Positions 1 through 7,535 of a DNA stretch of 56,624 nucleotides are shown one piece after another. The number at the start of each line of letters is the position of its first letter. The stretch's first letter is position 1. Both the position numbers and the translations under genes were made by a program. The stretch comes from Methanosarcina sp. UBA5 (GTDB taxonomy: Archaea > Halobacteriota > Methanosarcinia > Methanosarcinales > Methanosarcinaceae). The notes below the pieces were generated by a model that was given only the letters and a program-made list of their open reading frames with translations, ran no database searches and was not told where the DNA came from. The stretch spans positions 1 to 56,624 of the forward strand of contig NZ_DAVG01000137.1 in NCBI RefSeq assembly GCF_002505485.1. The letters are read 5' to 3'.

Positions 1-27
1 CAATAGAAATTAATAAACAATAAAAAT

Positions 28-645
28 TCAAAATTGTAGGGCATCTTTCGGACAGGCAGTAACGCAGCGCCCACATTTTATACAGTCTGATTTTGCATCG
101 TCCTGAGTGATTTTTAGCTGCATGGGACAGACTTTTTCACATTTCTTGCAGTTAATGCATTTTTCCTTTTCGAGTTTAAGAAGATACTTTTTACCACCAA
201 GCAGGCGTTGAGCTGTGCCCATAGGGCAGAAGGAACACCAGGTTCTTGGGCTCAGGTAACTGCCCAGAAGGGTTGCGATCGCAGTTGTTACCAGACACAT
301 CATCACAAACACCATGCCGATTTTCTCAAAAGTATTGAGACTCCCTATAGCGTTTACTATCCTGTATCCCATAAAGCCCATTAGCACGAAGAAAATTGGC
401 AGGCGGACCCACAGGGAACGCAGAGTGGCAGGTATTTTCTTTTTCCTTGAAATCTTACTAACCCAGAAATCAACAAAACTTCCCCTGGGACAGAGGTTCC
501 CGCAGAACCATCGACCTCTGAAAGGACTAATCAGGAAGATTGCTGCAAAAACCAGCAGTATAAAGTACCCGAGTGCATGATACCAGAGCCCTCCTATGGA
601 AACTATAAGAACCAGAATTCCCAGGTAAGGCGTTATTTTAAGCAA
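28..645 (-). CDS. NapH-like membrane 4Fe-4S ferredoxin protein
   Basis: This is a membrane electron-transfer protein of the NapH/polyferredoxin type, 205 aa. Hydrophobic segments lie near residues 5-45, 80-100 and 110-130. Between them are two CxxxCP pairs (CGNLCP near 48 and CSFCP near 137) of the kind seen in NapH/CcoG/RdxH-like proteins. The C-terminus carries two ferredoxin motifs, CINCKKCEKVCP and CIKCGRCVTACP, so two [4Fe-4S] clusters are expected on the cytoplasmic side. It starts at TTG, with GGAG about 11 nt upstream, just after the stop of the regulator upstream (652-1011), so the two are probably co-transcribed. It is shorter than NapH itself (about 280 aa). The redox partner is unknown; the family is secure and the role is not. 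Confidence 0.8.
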   Translation of the reverse strand: MLKITPYLGILVLIVSIGGLWYHALGYFILLVFAAIFLISPFRGRWFCGNLCPRGSFVDFWVSKISRKKKIPATLRSLWVRLPIFFVLMGFMGYRIVNAIGSLNTFEKIGMVFVMMCLVTTAIATLLGSYLSPRTWCSFCPMGTAQRLLGGKKYLLKLEKEKCINCKKCEKVCPMQLKITQDDAKSDCIKCGRCVTACPKDALQF

Positions 646-651
646 AGTTAA

Positions 652-1011
652 TCAAACTCCGTTTTCCCATTTTTCAAGTTCCTGTCCAAGTCGGTCAGCC
701 CAGGAATTCACCACACTCATTATAATATTTTTTATTTTAGCCCTTGAGTTGACCTTATACTTGAAGACATAGCCCCCTCCATCTAGGTTCTGCTGCGACC
801 TTTGCAGAATTTCTTTTTCGTGCAGTTTTTTGACGGAACGCTGAACTGTGGAAATATCCAGCTTCAGGACTTTTGAAAGATAATCGGTGTCAACCCACTG
901 CTCTTTTTCATTCAAAAAATACTTCAAAACCTTCAGGTCTGCCTTTGTGAGATTAAGGGCACACTTGATCACATCTTCGATTTTGAACTCTTTACAGGCA
1001 AAGTCTATCAT
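652..1011 (-). CDS. Winged-helix transcriptional regulator (TrmB/MarR-like)
   Basis: This is a 119-aa DNA-binding protein. Residues about 20-85 form a winged helix in which 'LTKADLKVLKYFL' leads into a recognition helix 'LDISTVQRSVKKLHEKEIL'; the pattern is closest to archaeal TrmB/MarR-like regulators. The C-terminal 35 residues look helical and probably dimerise. It is the first gene of a two-gene unit with the ferredoxin membrane protein 6 nt downstream. The 5' flank has three AGTACTG palindromes around a TATA-like stretch, which suggests autoregulation. No cofactor-binding domain is visible, so the signal cannot be read from sequence; redox or iron status would fit the downstream gene but is inference. 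Confidence 0.75.
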   Translation of the reverse strand: MIDFACKEFKIEDVIKCALNLTKADLKVLKYFLNEKEQWVDTDYLSKVLKLDISTVQRSVKKLHEKEILQRSQQNLDGGGYVFKYKVNSRAKIKNIIMSVVNSWADRLGQELEKWENGV

Positions 1012-1032
1012 TCCAATCCCTCTAAATCACTA

Positions 1033-1109
1033 CAGTACTGTAATATTATTGCCGTAGTATATATATAATGCTAAGTACTGTATTGTCCAGCCAAAAACAG
1101 GAAGTACTG
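1033..1109 (-). promoter_or_regulatory. Candidate operator cluster: three AGTACTG palindromes around a TATA box
   Basis: AGTACTGT occurs at 1034-1041 and 1074-1081, and AGTACTG at 1103-1109. A TATA-like run (TATATATATA) lies between the first two at about 1057-1068. On the minus strand this sits directly upstream of the winged-helix gene that starts at 1011. Repeated perfect palindromes flanking a core promoter fit binding by a dimeric repressor, most simply the adjacent regulator. The binding itself is inferred. Confidence 0.5.
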
Positions 1110-1307
1110 CATTTTTAGTGCGTTTGTAACCTTACCTCCATGCAGAAAACTAAAGGTATTCCGCATGGAGAATAAGAGGAGAGCGCAAGTAAAGTCTCTT
1201 CGTTGCATCTTTAAAAAATGAGATATTTATCTGATAACTTCTTTATCTTATTCGTTTATAACCTGCATGGAAACATTTTTATACTTCCGTTTTAATCTGC
1301 GAACTGC

Positions 1308-1389
1308 GGTTTAATGAGCAGCCTTAAACTTTAAGGCTTTCTTTTTCACAGGAAAACCCTATTATCCTTGCATTTAGCTCATTAAAACC
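1308..1389 (+). other. Nested inverted repeats, possible small RNA or terminator
   Basis: The outer arms GGTTTAATGAGC (1308-1319) and GCTCATTAAAACC (1377-1389) are near-complementary. Inside lies a perfect hairpin, GCCTTAAA-C-TTTAAGGC at 1321-1337, followed by a T-rich run (TTTCTTTTTC) on the plus strand. A TATA-like TTTTTATAC sits at about 1276-1284. This could be a short plus-strand RNA ending in an intrinsic terminator, or the remains of a mobile element. Confidence 0.3.
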
Positions 1390-1407
1390 CACAACACTCA
1401 ACAAAAG

Positions 1408-1438
1408 GCCGACAGGTTTCTCCTTTTTTCCTGCCGGC
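1408..1438 (-). terminator. Hairpin, candidate suf operon terminator
   Basis: GCCGACAGG at 1408-1416 pairs with CCTGCCGGC at 1430-1438 (8 of 9 pairs). Read on the minus strand it is followed by CTTTTGTTG. It lies about 160 nt past the sufB stop, so it may end suf transcription; the T run is short. Confidence 0.35.
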
Positions 1439-1595
1439 TTCACACACCCAGTTCAAGAATATTCTGGTCAGGAGAAGCTATATTCTTCAGTTTTTTCTAT
1501 GCCCCTCATTTTCCGTTAGCTGAGACTGTTTTTCAAGCCTTCTTTTTTAAATCAAATATGTCCTGGATTATGTTCGGGATTCTACTCGTTTAGAA

Positions 1596-2819
1596 TTACA
1601 TTCCAAAGGCTGTCTGTGTAATTGTATTTTCTATTTCATTTTTCAGTTCCTCTGGAATTCCCCTGATCCCGACATCCAGGAAACCACGTACGATCATACC
1701 TACAGCTTCATCCTCGGTAAGCCCTCTGGCCATCAGGTACTCCACCTGGTCTTTAGCAATTTTTCCAACTGCGGCCTCGTGAGTAAGTTCGACATCGTCT
1801 ACGTTTGCTTCAAGGATAGGGATTGCAAGCTGGCTTCCTTTGTCGGTAAGGACAAGCCCTTTGCATTCCAGGTGCCCTTTTGCTCCCTTTGAATTGGCTA
1901 TCATCTCCCCTCTCGCGATTATTCTACCGCCGATTGTAATTGTTCTTGAAACCAGTTCCGCTTTCGTGTCAGGGGCATTGAAAATCGCCCTGCTTCCAAG
2001 GTCGAGTTCAGAGCCAGGATGGGCAATTGCTATAGTATTTAGCCTGGTTACTGCTCCTTTCCCTTCGAGCTTGACAGTTGGGTACATCTGGACAGAACGA
2101 ACTGGTTTCAGGCAAATGTAGTTGCTAACATAAGTTCCACCTTCTTCCACATGAACCACTGTTCTCGGGCGAACTCCTATCTGCTCGGCCCAGTTATGGA
2201 TCATTGTAAAATTCAGGGTAGCGCCTTTTTTTACGTACATCTCGGAAATTCCCATATGTATCCCTTCTTCTACTCCTTTTCTGGAGGTACAGCCCGTAAT
2301 AATGTCAAGGCTGGCGCCTTCTTCGACGATTATGATGTTATGCACGGTCTGGTACACCTTTTTACTGTTCAGCATAAGGCAGGTCTGGACAGGCATTGAG
2401 GATTTCTTACCTGCAGGCACCCGGACAAAGTATCCATCCGCGTTTTCAAGGTAAGTTTTTGCCGTGTATTTATCGGTATCCACAGCTACAAGCTTCCAGG
2501 AGTAGTCTTTGAGCCATTCGTACTTTTTCAGGGCTTTTTGGGTAGATGTAAGTTCTATATTTTTGTCTTTCAGGGACGAATGCGAAACTGCATTATCGAG
2601 CACCAGCAGACTGCCGGATCTTCCTTCTTCGCTCGGGATTACCCCTACCTGGAACAGGGTTCTTTTGCTTTCTTCGTCAAGGGTCTGGAGGTCTTCTATA
2701 GGCTTGCTAACTCTGGAACCTTCCTCAAACTTCCCCAGCTCAAAATCCTCTCCGAAAGCCGCTTTTTTCTCGGCTGCACTTTCAGCTCTCTTTTTCAGGT
2801 TCACTTCATCAGTTTGCAT
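1596..2819 (-). CDS. sufB: Fe-S cluster assembly scaffold SufB/SufD-like
   Basis: This is the SufB/D-family scaffold of iron-sulfur cluster assembly, about 407 aa from the chosen start. It works with the SufC ATPase, whose gene overlaps it upstream. The core region (residues about 120-370) has the expected beta-helix composition with repeating V/I-x-G/E strands, and ends with 'HEAAVGKI' and 'GLTEDEAVGMIVRGFLD', which are typical of the SufBD C-terminus. I start it at the ATG at 2819, because GAGGAG lies 6 nt upstream; a GTG at 2828 has no room for a ribosome site. The minimal sufC-sufB pair without sufS or sufE is the usual archaeal arrangement. SufB versus SufD cannot be fully separated by eye. 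Confidence 0.9.
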   Translation of the reverse strand: MQTDEVNLKKRAESAAEKKAAFGEDFELGKFEEGSRVSKPIEDLQTLDEESKRTLFQVGVIPSEEGRSGSLLVLDNAVSHSSLKDKNIELTSTQKALKKYEWLKDYSWKLVAVDTDKYTAKTYLENADGYFVRVPAGKKSSMPVQTCLMLNSKKVYQTVHNIIIVEEGASLDIITGCTSRKGVEEGIHMGISEMYVKKGATLNFTMIHNWAEQIGVRPRTVVHVEEGGTYVSNYICLKPVRSVQMYPTVKLEGKGAVTRLNTIAIAHPGSELDLGSRAIFNAPDTKAELVSRTITIGGRIIARGEMIANSKGAKGHLECKGLVLTDKGSQLAIPILEANVDDVELTHEAAVGKIAKDQVEYLMARGLTEDEAVGMIVRGFLDVGIRGIPEELKNEIENTITQTAFGM

Positions 2820-3544
2820 TCCAAACACTCCTCATACCCTTTGCTCTTAATCTCTTCCAGCATTTTCAGGGGATTTCCTGAACACATAATTGTTCCGTTG
2901 CAAAGAATATATCCCCTATCTGTAGTTACATAATCAAGAATCTGGCCTGTGTGCGTGATTATGAGGGCTGATTTCCCTCTTATGCAACTTTCACCAGGGC
3001 ATTCGACACCTTCTTCAAGCAGCTCTTTTATTGTCATTCCTACCTGTTCTATGCTTACGAGGTCTACTCCCGACTCAGGTTCATCCAGGAGATAAAGATT
3101 CGGGTTCTGGGCTGCAAGTTGCAAAAGTTCAGAACGTTTGATTTCTCCCCCAGAAAAGCCCACGTTTACGTCCCTATCCAGAAAACGATTCATATTAAGG
3201 TTCTCAGCAAGAGCCTCAGGATCTTTCTTTCCTTTCGATACCACCTTTATAAGATCTCTGAGTTTAATCCCGGACATATCTGGCGGGCGTTGCATCATAA
3301 TTCCCAATCCGCGACGAGCTCTTTCGTCCATTGGCAAACTGGTAATATCTTCCCCATTAAACAGAATTCTGCCTTTTACAACCCTATATTCACTAAAGCC
3401 CATGATTGTTCTCATCAGAGCTGACTTTCCGGCTCCGTTTGGCCCAAAAAGCACATTAGTATACCCTTTTTTGACTTCAAGGTTAACGTCATGAAGCAAA
3501 ATTTTTCCGTTAACCTCTACAGTCAGATCCTCTATTTTTAGCAT
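2801..3544 (-). CDS. sufC: SufC ABC-type ATPase for Fe-S cluster assembly
   Basis: This is the soluble ABC ATPase that powers the SufBC scaffold, 247 aa, the usual SufC length. Walker A is GPNGAGKSALM (residues about 34-44), the signature is FSGGEIKRSELLQL (about 130-143), Walker B is LYLLDEPESGVD (about 152-163), and the H-loop is IITHTG. The 'SGGEIKR...DEPESGVD' wording is typical of SufC rather than of transporter ATPases. The insertion with CPGESCIRGKSA and the C-terminal CLECK are cysteine-rich; C-terminal cysteines of this kind are seen in archaeal homologues, and their role is unclear. It is first in the operon, and its 3' end overlaps sufB. Confidence 0.92.
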   Translation of the reverse strand: MLKIEDLTVEVNGKILLHDVNLEVKKGYTNVLFGPNGAGKSALMRTIMGFSEYRVVKGRILFNGEDITSLPMDERARRGLGIMMQRPPDMSGIKLRDLIKVVSKGKKDPEALAENLNMNRFLDRDVNVGFSGGEIKRSELLQLAAQNPNLYLLDEPESGVDLVSIEQVGMTIKELLEEGVECPGESCIRGKSALIITHTGQILDYVTTDRGYILCNGTIMCSGNPLKMLEEIKSKGYEECLECKLMK

Positions 3545-3894
3545 CGATATTTTTCTCCCTTTATTTCATTTTTGATACGGTTCCCCTCTACTTTTATTCC
3601 GTTTTCATAAAAACAATGATTGAAAGTATATTTATTCAAAGTACATTTATATGGCAGGAAAAACGCCAAGAGCCGAACAATTCCGGTATCTTTTCCCACC
3701 TTCCGTTATTTCCCGCCAAATCTTATATTCTTTTTAGAGGACATTGTATTTCTAACTATACATTCTCTGTAAATTTATGTATTCTTTAAAATTAGGGTGT
3801 TAAAATTCAGAACTGTTAAATTCTGTTTCAAATACAGGACTACAAAACAAGATTTCCAAAATAGAAGTTTTTAATTTCTTTAAAATATTTCACT
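3545..3894. other. Intergenic region, 350 bp, suf promoter side
   Basis: AT-rich. Minus-strand TATA-like sequences (AATAAATATAC and CATATAAATG) lie at about 3620-3655 and could drive sufCB. Nothing else stands out. Confidence 0.5.
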
Positions 3895-4557
3895 TTATTC
3901 CAGGTCCACACGCAGACCAACTTCGATTTCTACAAATTTCGCCGGAAAAATCTCCTTTATTTTTTCTCTATGAGCGGTACAATGCCCTGCTGCTATGAGT
4001 TCCATCCCTCCCAGCCTTTCAAACTCCTCGTTATCATGGAGCCCGCCGAGAATCCCCTTTACTTTCCCGTAATGGCTGGCAGTATCCAGGATTGCGGCAA
4101 GCCCGGGGTGAGCACAGCCTGTAAGTACGTAAGATCCGTTTCCAGTATCCAGAATAAGCGCCTGCTCCTTTACCCGGTCTCCTAGTTCCCCTGTACTCCT
4201 GATACCCTGAGAGATTTCTACAGGCTCTCTTATTTCGATAAGAATCGCCCTTTTCTCAATTTCTCTCTTCAGATTCTCCGAAAAAGAAGCAGGAACATAG
4301 ACCTCAAGCCCAGGATTTGCCTGAAGAATCTCGGGAAGGCCTCCTATATGGTCCCAGTGCTGGTGAGAGAGAACCAGTTTTCTGATTCTAGTGGGATCAA
4401 TGTTGAGCTTCTTCATATGTCTAAGAAGGAGCGGCCCATCCCATCCAGTGTCGAAAAGCAGGGTTTCACGATTTGTTTCAATGAGAGCTGCAAAACCCCA
4501 GCTTGCTGTGAAATCCTGATTGGCTCTGTTGTCATAGATGACAGTAAGCCTGAACAT
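3895..4557 (-). CDS. Metallo-beta-lactamase-fold hydrolase (COG1237-like)
   Basis: This 220-aa protein has the metallo-beta-lactamase fold. The metal motif is SHQHWDHIGG (residues about 64-73), with further histidines in GCAHPG (about 147), LGGLHDNEE and AAGHCTAHR (about 190-198). The set and spacing match the family often labelled 7,8-dihydropterin-6-methyl-4-(ribofuranosyl)-aminobenzene-5'-phosphate synthase, an enzyme linked to methanopterin-type cofactors. That name comes from homology and the actual substrate is open. It starts 9 nt after the NrpR stop, so the two form an operon. Confidence 0.8.
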   Translation of the reverse strand: MFRLTVIYDNRANQDFTASWGFAALIETNRETLLFDTGWDGPLLLRHMKKLNIDPTRIRKLVLSHQHWDHIGGLPEILQANPGLEVYVPASFSENLKREIEKRAILIEIREPVEISQGIRSTGELGDRVKEQALILDTGNGSYVLTGCAHPGLAAILDTASHYGKVKGILGGLHDNEEFERLGGMELIAAGHCTAHREKIKEIFPAKFVEIEVGLRVDLE

Positions 4558-4566
4558 CGGGGTTCC

Positions 4567-5547
4567 TCAGATTTCTTTCATAGTTTTATATTCCATAACA
4601 GTAGAAACAGGATTAGTCTTGATTTTAATTCCGGTCTCTTCAAGGGCGCAGATGCCATTAATGCCTCCTACGATTGCAATCCCGAACTTTCCGGTTTCAA
4701 CAGGTGCCCCAAGCAAGGTTTCATCAACCTCTCCCGGAGGAAAATAACCTGCAAGGCCGACTCTTTCTACCTTTTTCATAACTTCTCTGGCTCTGTCGTA
4801 AGCTGAGGAATTGATCTGCCGTAGATTGGCAAGGATTTTGCCTTCCCCTTTTTCAAGCACGTCAAGGACAGAAGTAGTCTTCCTGCTCATGAAAATCTGT
4901 ATGGGATCAATTGAGGTTCCGCTGTAGGATATTAAATCTGAAAACCGTGCAGGTTTTCGATTTTCTATCTGAAGAATTCCGCCGTAGGCCGGTTCCACAG
5001 GTATGCCCGCTTTGAGAAGCAGCCCGTCAAAAGCAACACTGCAGACCGTAGCTATTCCTATTTTTCCTGGAGGCAGGGAAAGCAGTTCTTCATCTTCTTC
5101 GATGATCCTCACTCTTGGGCTTATCATATACCCTTCGTGTGCAGTATATGAAATCACTTCAATAACAGTCTCTAAATCGTCCTTATCAAAGTATGAAATA
5201 TTTACAGGCATTACTCCCTCATTGGTCTCGGGGTTATATGTGGTTCTGAAAGCCATCTCTTCTATTCGGGATATTACAAAGCCAAACCGATCTGCGATGA
5301 GGGCGTCATTCATCTCCCTTTCTCCAAGTTCGGTAAGTGTACGTCCTGCATATCCGTGTTTGCTTGTGAACCCTCTCTCGTCCAGGATCCTCAGATGGTA
5401 GCGGACAGCCCGCTCTCCTATATCATAGCCCCGGTTATTAAGTTCATCAGCTATTGCCCGGGCACCTATAGGCTTGTCACTTTCGTGAATCACCCTCATA
5501 ATTTCAATGAGTTTTCGCTCAATTTGCGGATCCATCATATTTAACAC
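4567..5547 (-). CDS. nrpR: NrpR-type nitrogen regulatory protein
   Basis: This is a transcriptional repressor of nitrogen-assimilation genes, 326 aa. An N-terminal winged helix of the RNase R type (residues about 10-75, 'KPIGARAIADELNNRGYDIGERAVRYHLRIL') is followed by a single NrpR regulatory domain (DUF128, residues about 85-320). Methanococcus NrpR has a winged helix and two regulatory domains. Methanosarcina splits the system into NrpRI (HTH plus one domain) and NrpRII (domain only), and this protein has the NrpRI layout. In the known system 2-oxoglutarate relieves repression. The metallo-hydrolase gene follows 9 nt downstream. The family is clear; assignment to NrpRI rests on domain layout. 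Confidence 0.88.
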   Translation of the reverse strand: MLNMMDPQIERKLIEIMRVIHESDKPIGARAIADELNNRGYDIGERAVRYHLRILDERGFTSKHGYAGRTLTELGEREMNDALIADRFGFVISRIEEMAFRTTYNPETNEGVMPVNISYFDKDDLETVIEVISYTAHEGYMISPRVRIIEEDEELLSLPPGKIGIATVCSVAFDGLLLKAGIPVEPAYGGILQIENRKPARFSDLISYSGTSIDPIQIFMSRKTTSVLDVLEKGEGKILANLRQINSSAYDRAREVMKKVERVGLAGYFPPGEVDETLLGAPVETGKFGIAIVGGINGICALEETGIKIKTNPVSTVMEYKTMKEI

Positions 5548-5706
5548 CGTTATACTTTATAGTAAAATGTTATCTGTGATCATGACAAAATTCTATAGTC
5601 TTTAAATACTCTTTGAGCAAAACCCATGTCTTTCGGCTTGCCCAAAACGGATTCAATTCTTATTTATATTCAATTATAGTAAATCTTTTCGTAGTTAATA
5701 TATTTT

Positions 5707-5748
5707 GTCGCCCGAGTTCCGCCACCCGAGTCCCGTCACCCGAGTTTC
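5707..5748. repeat. Three 14-bp tandem repeats (GYCRCCCGAGTYYC)
   Basis: Three adjacent 14-mers differ at only a few positions: GTCGCCCGAGTTCC, GCCACCCGAGTCCC and GTCACCCGAGTTTC. They lie in the nrpR upstream region, just before CGCTTCGGGAGCACGAAG, which is partly self-complementary. Confidence 0.7.
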
Positions 5749-5844
5749 GCTTCGGGAGCACGAAGCCCTTTTCGCTTCGCTCAAGAGGGCTGAATTATGG
5801 ACAAGATAAGTTGCTTTTCAATTTGCTGAAAGGGGCTGATTTAC

Positions 5845-5939
5845 CTGCAAACCTTTTCAAAAAAGGCTTGATCACAAACCTTTTTAAAAAACTGCTTGAT
5901 CACAAACCTTTTGAGAAAAGGTTTGATCGAAAACCCTGG
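5845..5939. repeat. 28-bp imperfect tandem palindromic repeats
   Basis: The unit CTTGATCACAAACCTTTT plus an A/G-rich arm recurs with a period of about 28 bp (5867-5894 and 5895-5921), with shorter relatives at 5845-5866 and 5922-5939. Each unit can fold, for example AAACCTTTT with GAAAAGGTTT. The structure resembles a small REP-like cluster rather than a CRISPR, because there are no unique spacers. Confidence 0.65.
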
Positions 5940-6168
5940 CAACTTTTGGATTTGATAGTCTTATCCCCAGACCCTATCTGCGTGATAAACCGGCGCAACG
6001 GTTTTGATCAACCGGCGCAACGTTTGCGGCTCAACGGTTGATTTTAAGAGTTATTTCTTTAATGTCTTGCGAGGTTATCTAGTCTAGATTGTTTTTTCCT
6101 TGCCCGCTCTGGTTATAGAGGTCTGGGTCAGTTACTGGTTATGGGATTTGTGTTGAAATTATGATATT

Positions 6169-6663
6169 TCATACAATTTTTATAATTCCTGGTTGGGGGG
6201 AGTAAAGTTCTCCTGCTTCCAGGAGGTTTTTGAGGATTGTTTCGAATTTTTCTTGAGTTATTCCTTTTTCCAGAGCTTTCTGTCGAAGTTCTTCTTTCTC
6301 TATTTTTCCGTCAGTGGTGTTCAGAATTTCGAGAAGAGTTAATTTTGGGTCTTTTTTTGCAGGGGGGGAACTGGAAAGGTTTTTTTCTGGAAGTTTAAGT
6401 TTTTTTACTGGGTTTTCGTTTTTGGAGATTGAGGGTTCAGACTCTCTGGAGGGAGAGGCCAGTGAAGAGGTTTCGTTACCTTTTCCGGAGATCTCAGCTT
6501 GCAGGCGAGTCCGAAAAAGCACTGCGTCTTCGAGATCTTCGGAGAAGTGGAATACCCTCAGTTTTCGGGTTTGCAGGAGAACGCCGCAATGCTGGCATTT
6601 CAGGGTCTTTTTTCCGGTTTCTATGATCTGGGCGTGCTGTCGGCATTTCGGGCACACAATCAC
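6169..6663 (-). CDS. Zinc-ribbon protein with C-terminal helical domain
   Basis: This is a 164-aa archaeal protein of unknown function. The N-terminus is a zinc ribbon: CPKC near residue 4 and CQHC near 23. A lysine/serine-rich linker (about 70-105) follows, then a compact C-terminal domain (about 105-164, 'LTLLEILNTTDGKIEKEELRQKALEKGI...FETILKNLLEAGELYSPQPGIIKIV') that looks like a winged helix of the kind at the end of MCM or replication-linked proteins. The start is GTG at 6663; no upstream ATG is in frame. The layout suggests nucleic-acid binding. It follows the prenyltransferase gene by 45 nt on the same strand. Confidence 0.65.
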   Translation of the reverse strand: MIVCPKCRQHAQIIETGKKTLKCQHCGVLLQTRKLRVFHFSEDLEDAVLFRTRLQAEISGKGNETSSLASPSRESEPSISKNENPVKKLKLPEKNLSSSPPAKKDPKLTLLEILNTTDGKIEKEELRQKALEKGITQEKFETILKNLLEAGELYSPQPGIIKIV

Positions 6664-6708
6664 AGCATAGCAAAGATTTTTGCGCTTTTGTCCGAATTCC
6701 AGCTCAAT

Positions 6709-7383
6709 TCACCTTCCGTATCTTCTCTTTCTTTTCTGGAAATCCCTCATAACTCTCAGCAGGTCGACCTTTCGTACATCTTTCCAGTTGACATCTGTAA
6801 AATAAAGTTCCGAATAGACTGACTGCCACACCAGGAAGTCCGAAAGATTCTGCCCTCCCGAACGAATCATGATGTCAGGCTCGTGATTGACAAGGAGATA
6901 GGATTCGAGCATTTTTTCGTCCACCTCTTCAGGCCTGACAGTTCCCGCTTTAACTTCGGCAAGGATAGTCAGTACAGCCCTCATAATTTCGTCTCTTCCT
7001 CCAAATCCCAGTGATACATATATAAGAAAATCCTTTCCAGGAGCAGTGCTATTTACCTCTCCATCAACACCATAAATTCTATAACCTGTGCCGCTAGGAA
7101 GGTTAGAAAAGCTCTTTTCCAGCCTGGCTTTGAGCGTTGATGCGATTTCGGCTTTTAAAGCCAGATCAGTTTTCAGGATGTCTACATAGATGCTCACAAC
7201 TTCGACCCTGAATTTTCTAAAAATACTCAGTACAGATATGAGCCTCTCCATTCCTTCAGGGTCAAAAAGGTCGGTTTCCTTGAGTATGATTGCTACATGT
7301 CTGGGAGTATTTGAAAATTCCCTGGCTATTTGCCAGGTCAGGAACCTCTCATAGACCGGATATGCAAAAGAAAGTAAATCCAT
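6709..7383 (-). CDS. cis-prenyltransferase homologue, non-catalytic subunit
   Basis: This 224-aa protein belongs to the undecaprenyl/dehydrodolichyl diphosphate synthase family. The C-terminal signature is well kept (RSGGQNLSDFLVWQSVYSELYF, residues about 174-195). Motif I is not: canonical enzymes have HVAIIMDGNxRWA, whereas this one reads HVAIILKETDLF, so the catalytic aspartate and the phosphate-binding residues are missing. That matches the accessory partner of heteromeric cis-prenyltransferases (Nus1/NgBR-like). I recall that M. mazei makes its glycosyl carrier lipid with such a two-subunit enzyme, and this gene fits the non-catalytic partner. The catalytic partner is not in the window. 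GGGAGG lies upstream of the ATG. Confidence 0.82.
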   Translation of the reverse strand: MDLLSFAYPVYERFLTWQIAREFSNTPRHVAIILKETDLFDPEGMERLISVLSIFRKFRVEVVSIYVDILKTDLALKAEIASTLKARLEKSFSNLPSGTGYRIYGVDGEVNSTAPGKDFLIYVSLGFGGRDEIMRAVLTILAEVKAGTVRPEEVDEKMLESYLLVNHEPDIMIRSGGQNLSDFLVWQSVYSELYFTDVNWKDVRKVDLLRVMRDFQKRKRRYGR

Positions 7384-7535
7384 CTGGAAAATATCCTCCC
7401 TGACAAGCTAAAGCAATCCACTATTTCATCTTTTCTGTTGTATATCTAAACTCCAGAGTCTTTTCCAGACCTGTTCCTAATGACCTGTTTCGGATGATAG
7501 CTTTTTCGGGTTTATCGGATCTATTATTGTGTTGT

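Larger units (their letters stand above)
1012..1595. other. Intergenic region, 584 bp
   Basis: This lies between the sufB 3' end and the winged-helix gene. It holds the palindrome cluster (1033-1109), the nested inverted repeats (1308-1389) and the hairpin (1408-1438). No plausible protein gene is seen. Confidence 0.7.
5548..6168. other. Intergenic region rich in short repeats, 621 bp
   Basis: This separates the zinc-ribbon gene from nrpR. It contains the two tandem repeat sets listed separately (5707-5748 and 5845-5939), then two copies of AACCGGCGCAACG at about 5990-6025. No believable gene is present. Confidence 0.6.

Noticed and set aside
5845..5939. CRISPR-like array
   Set aside because: The period is about 28 bp with no unique spacers; units are palindromic and adjoin directly.
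5613..6041. Plus-strand open frame of 142 codons
   Set aside because: It crosses the repeat cluster, has repeat-derived composition and no ribosome site or family resemblance.
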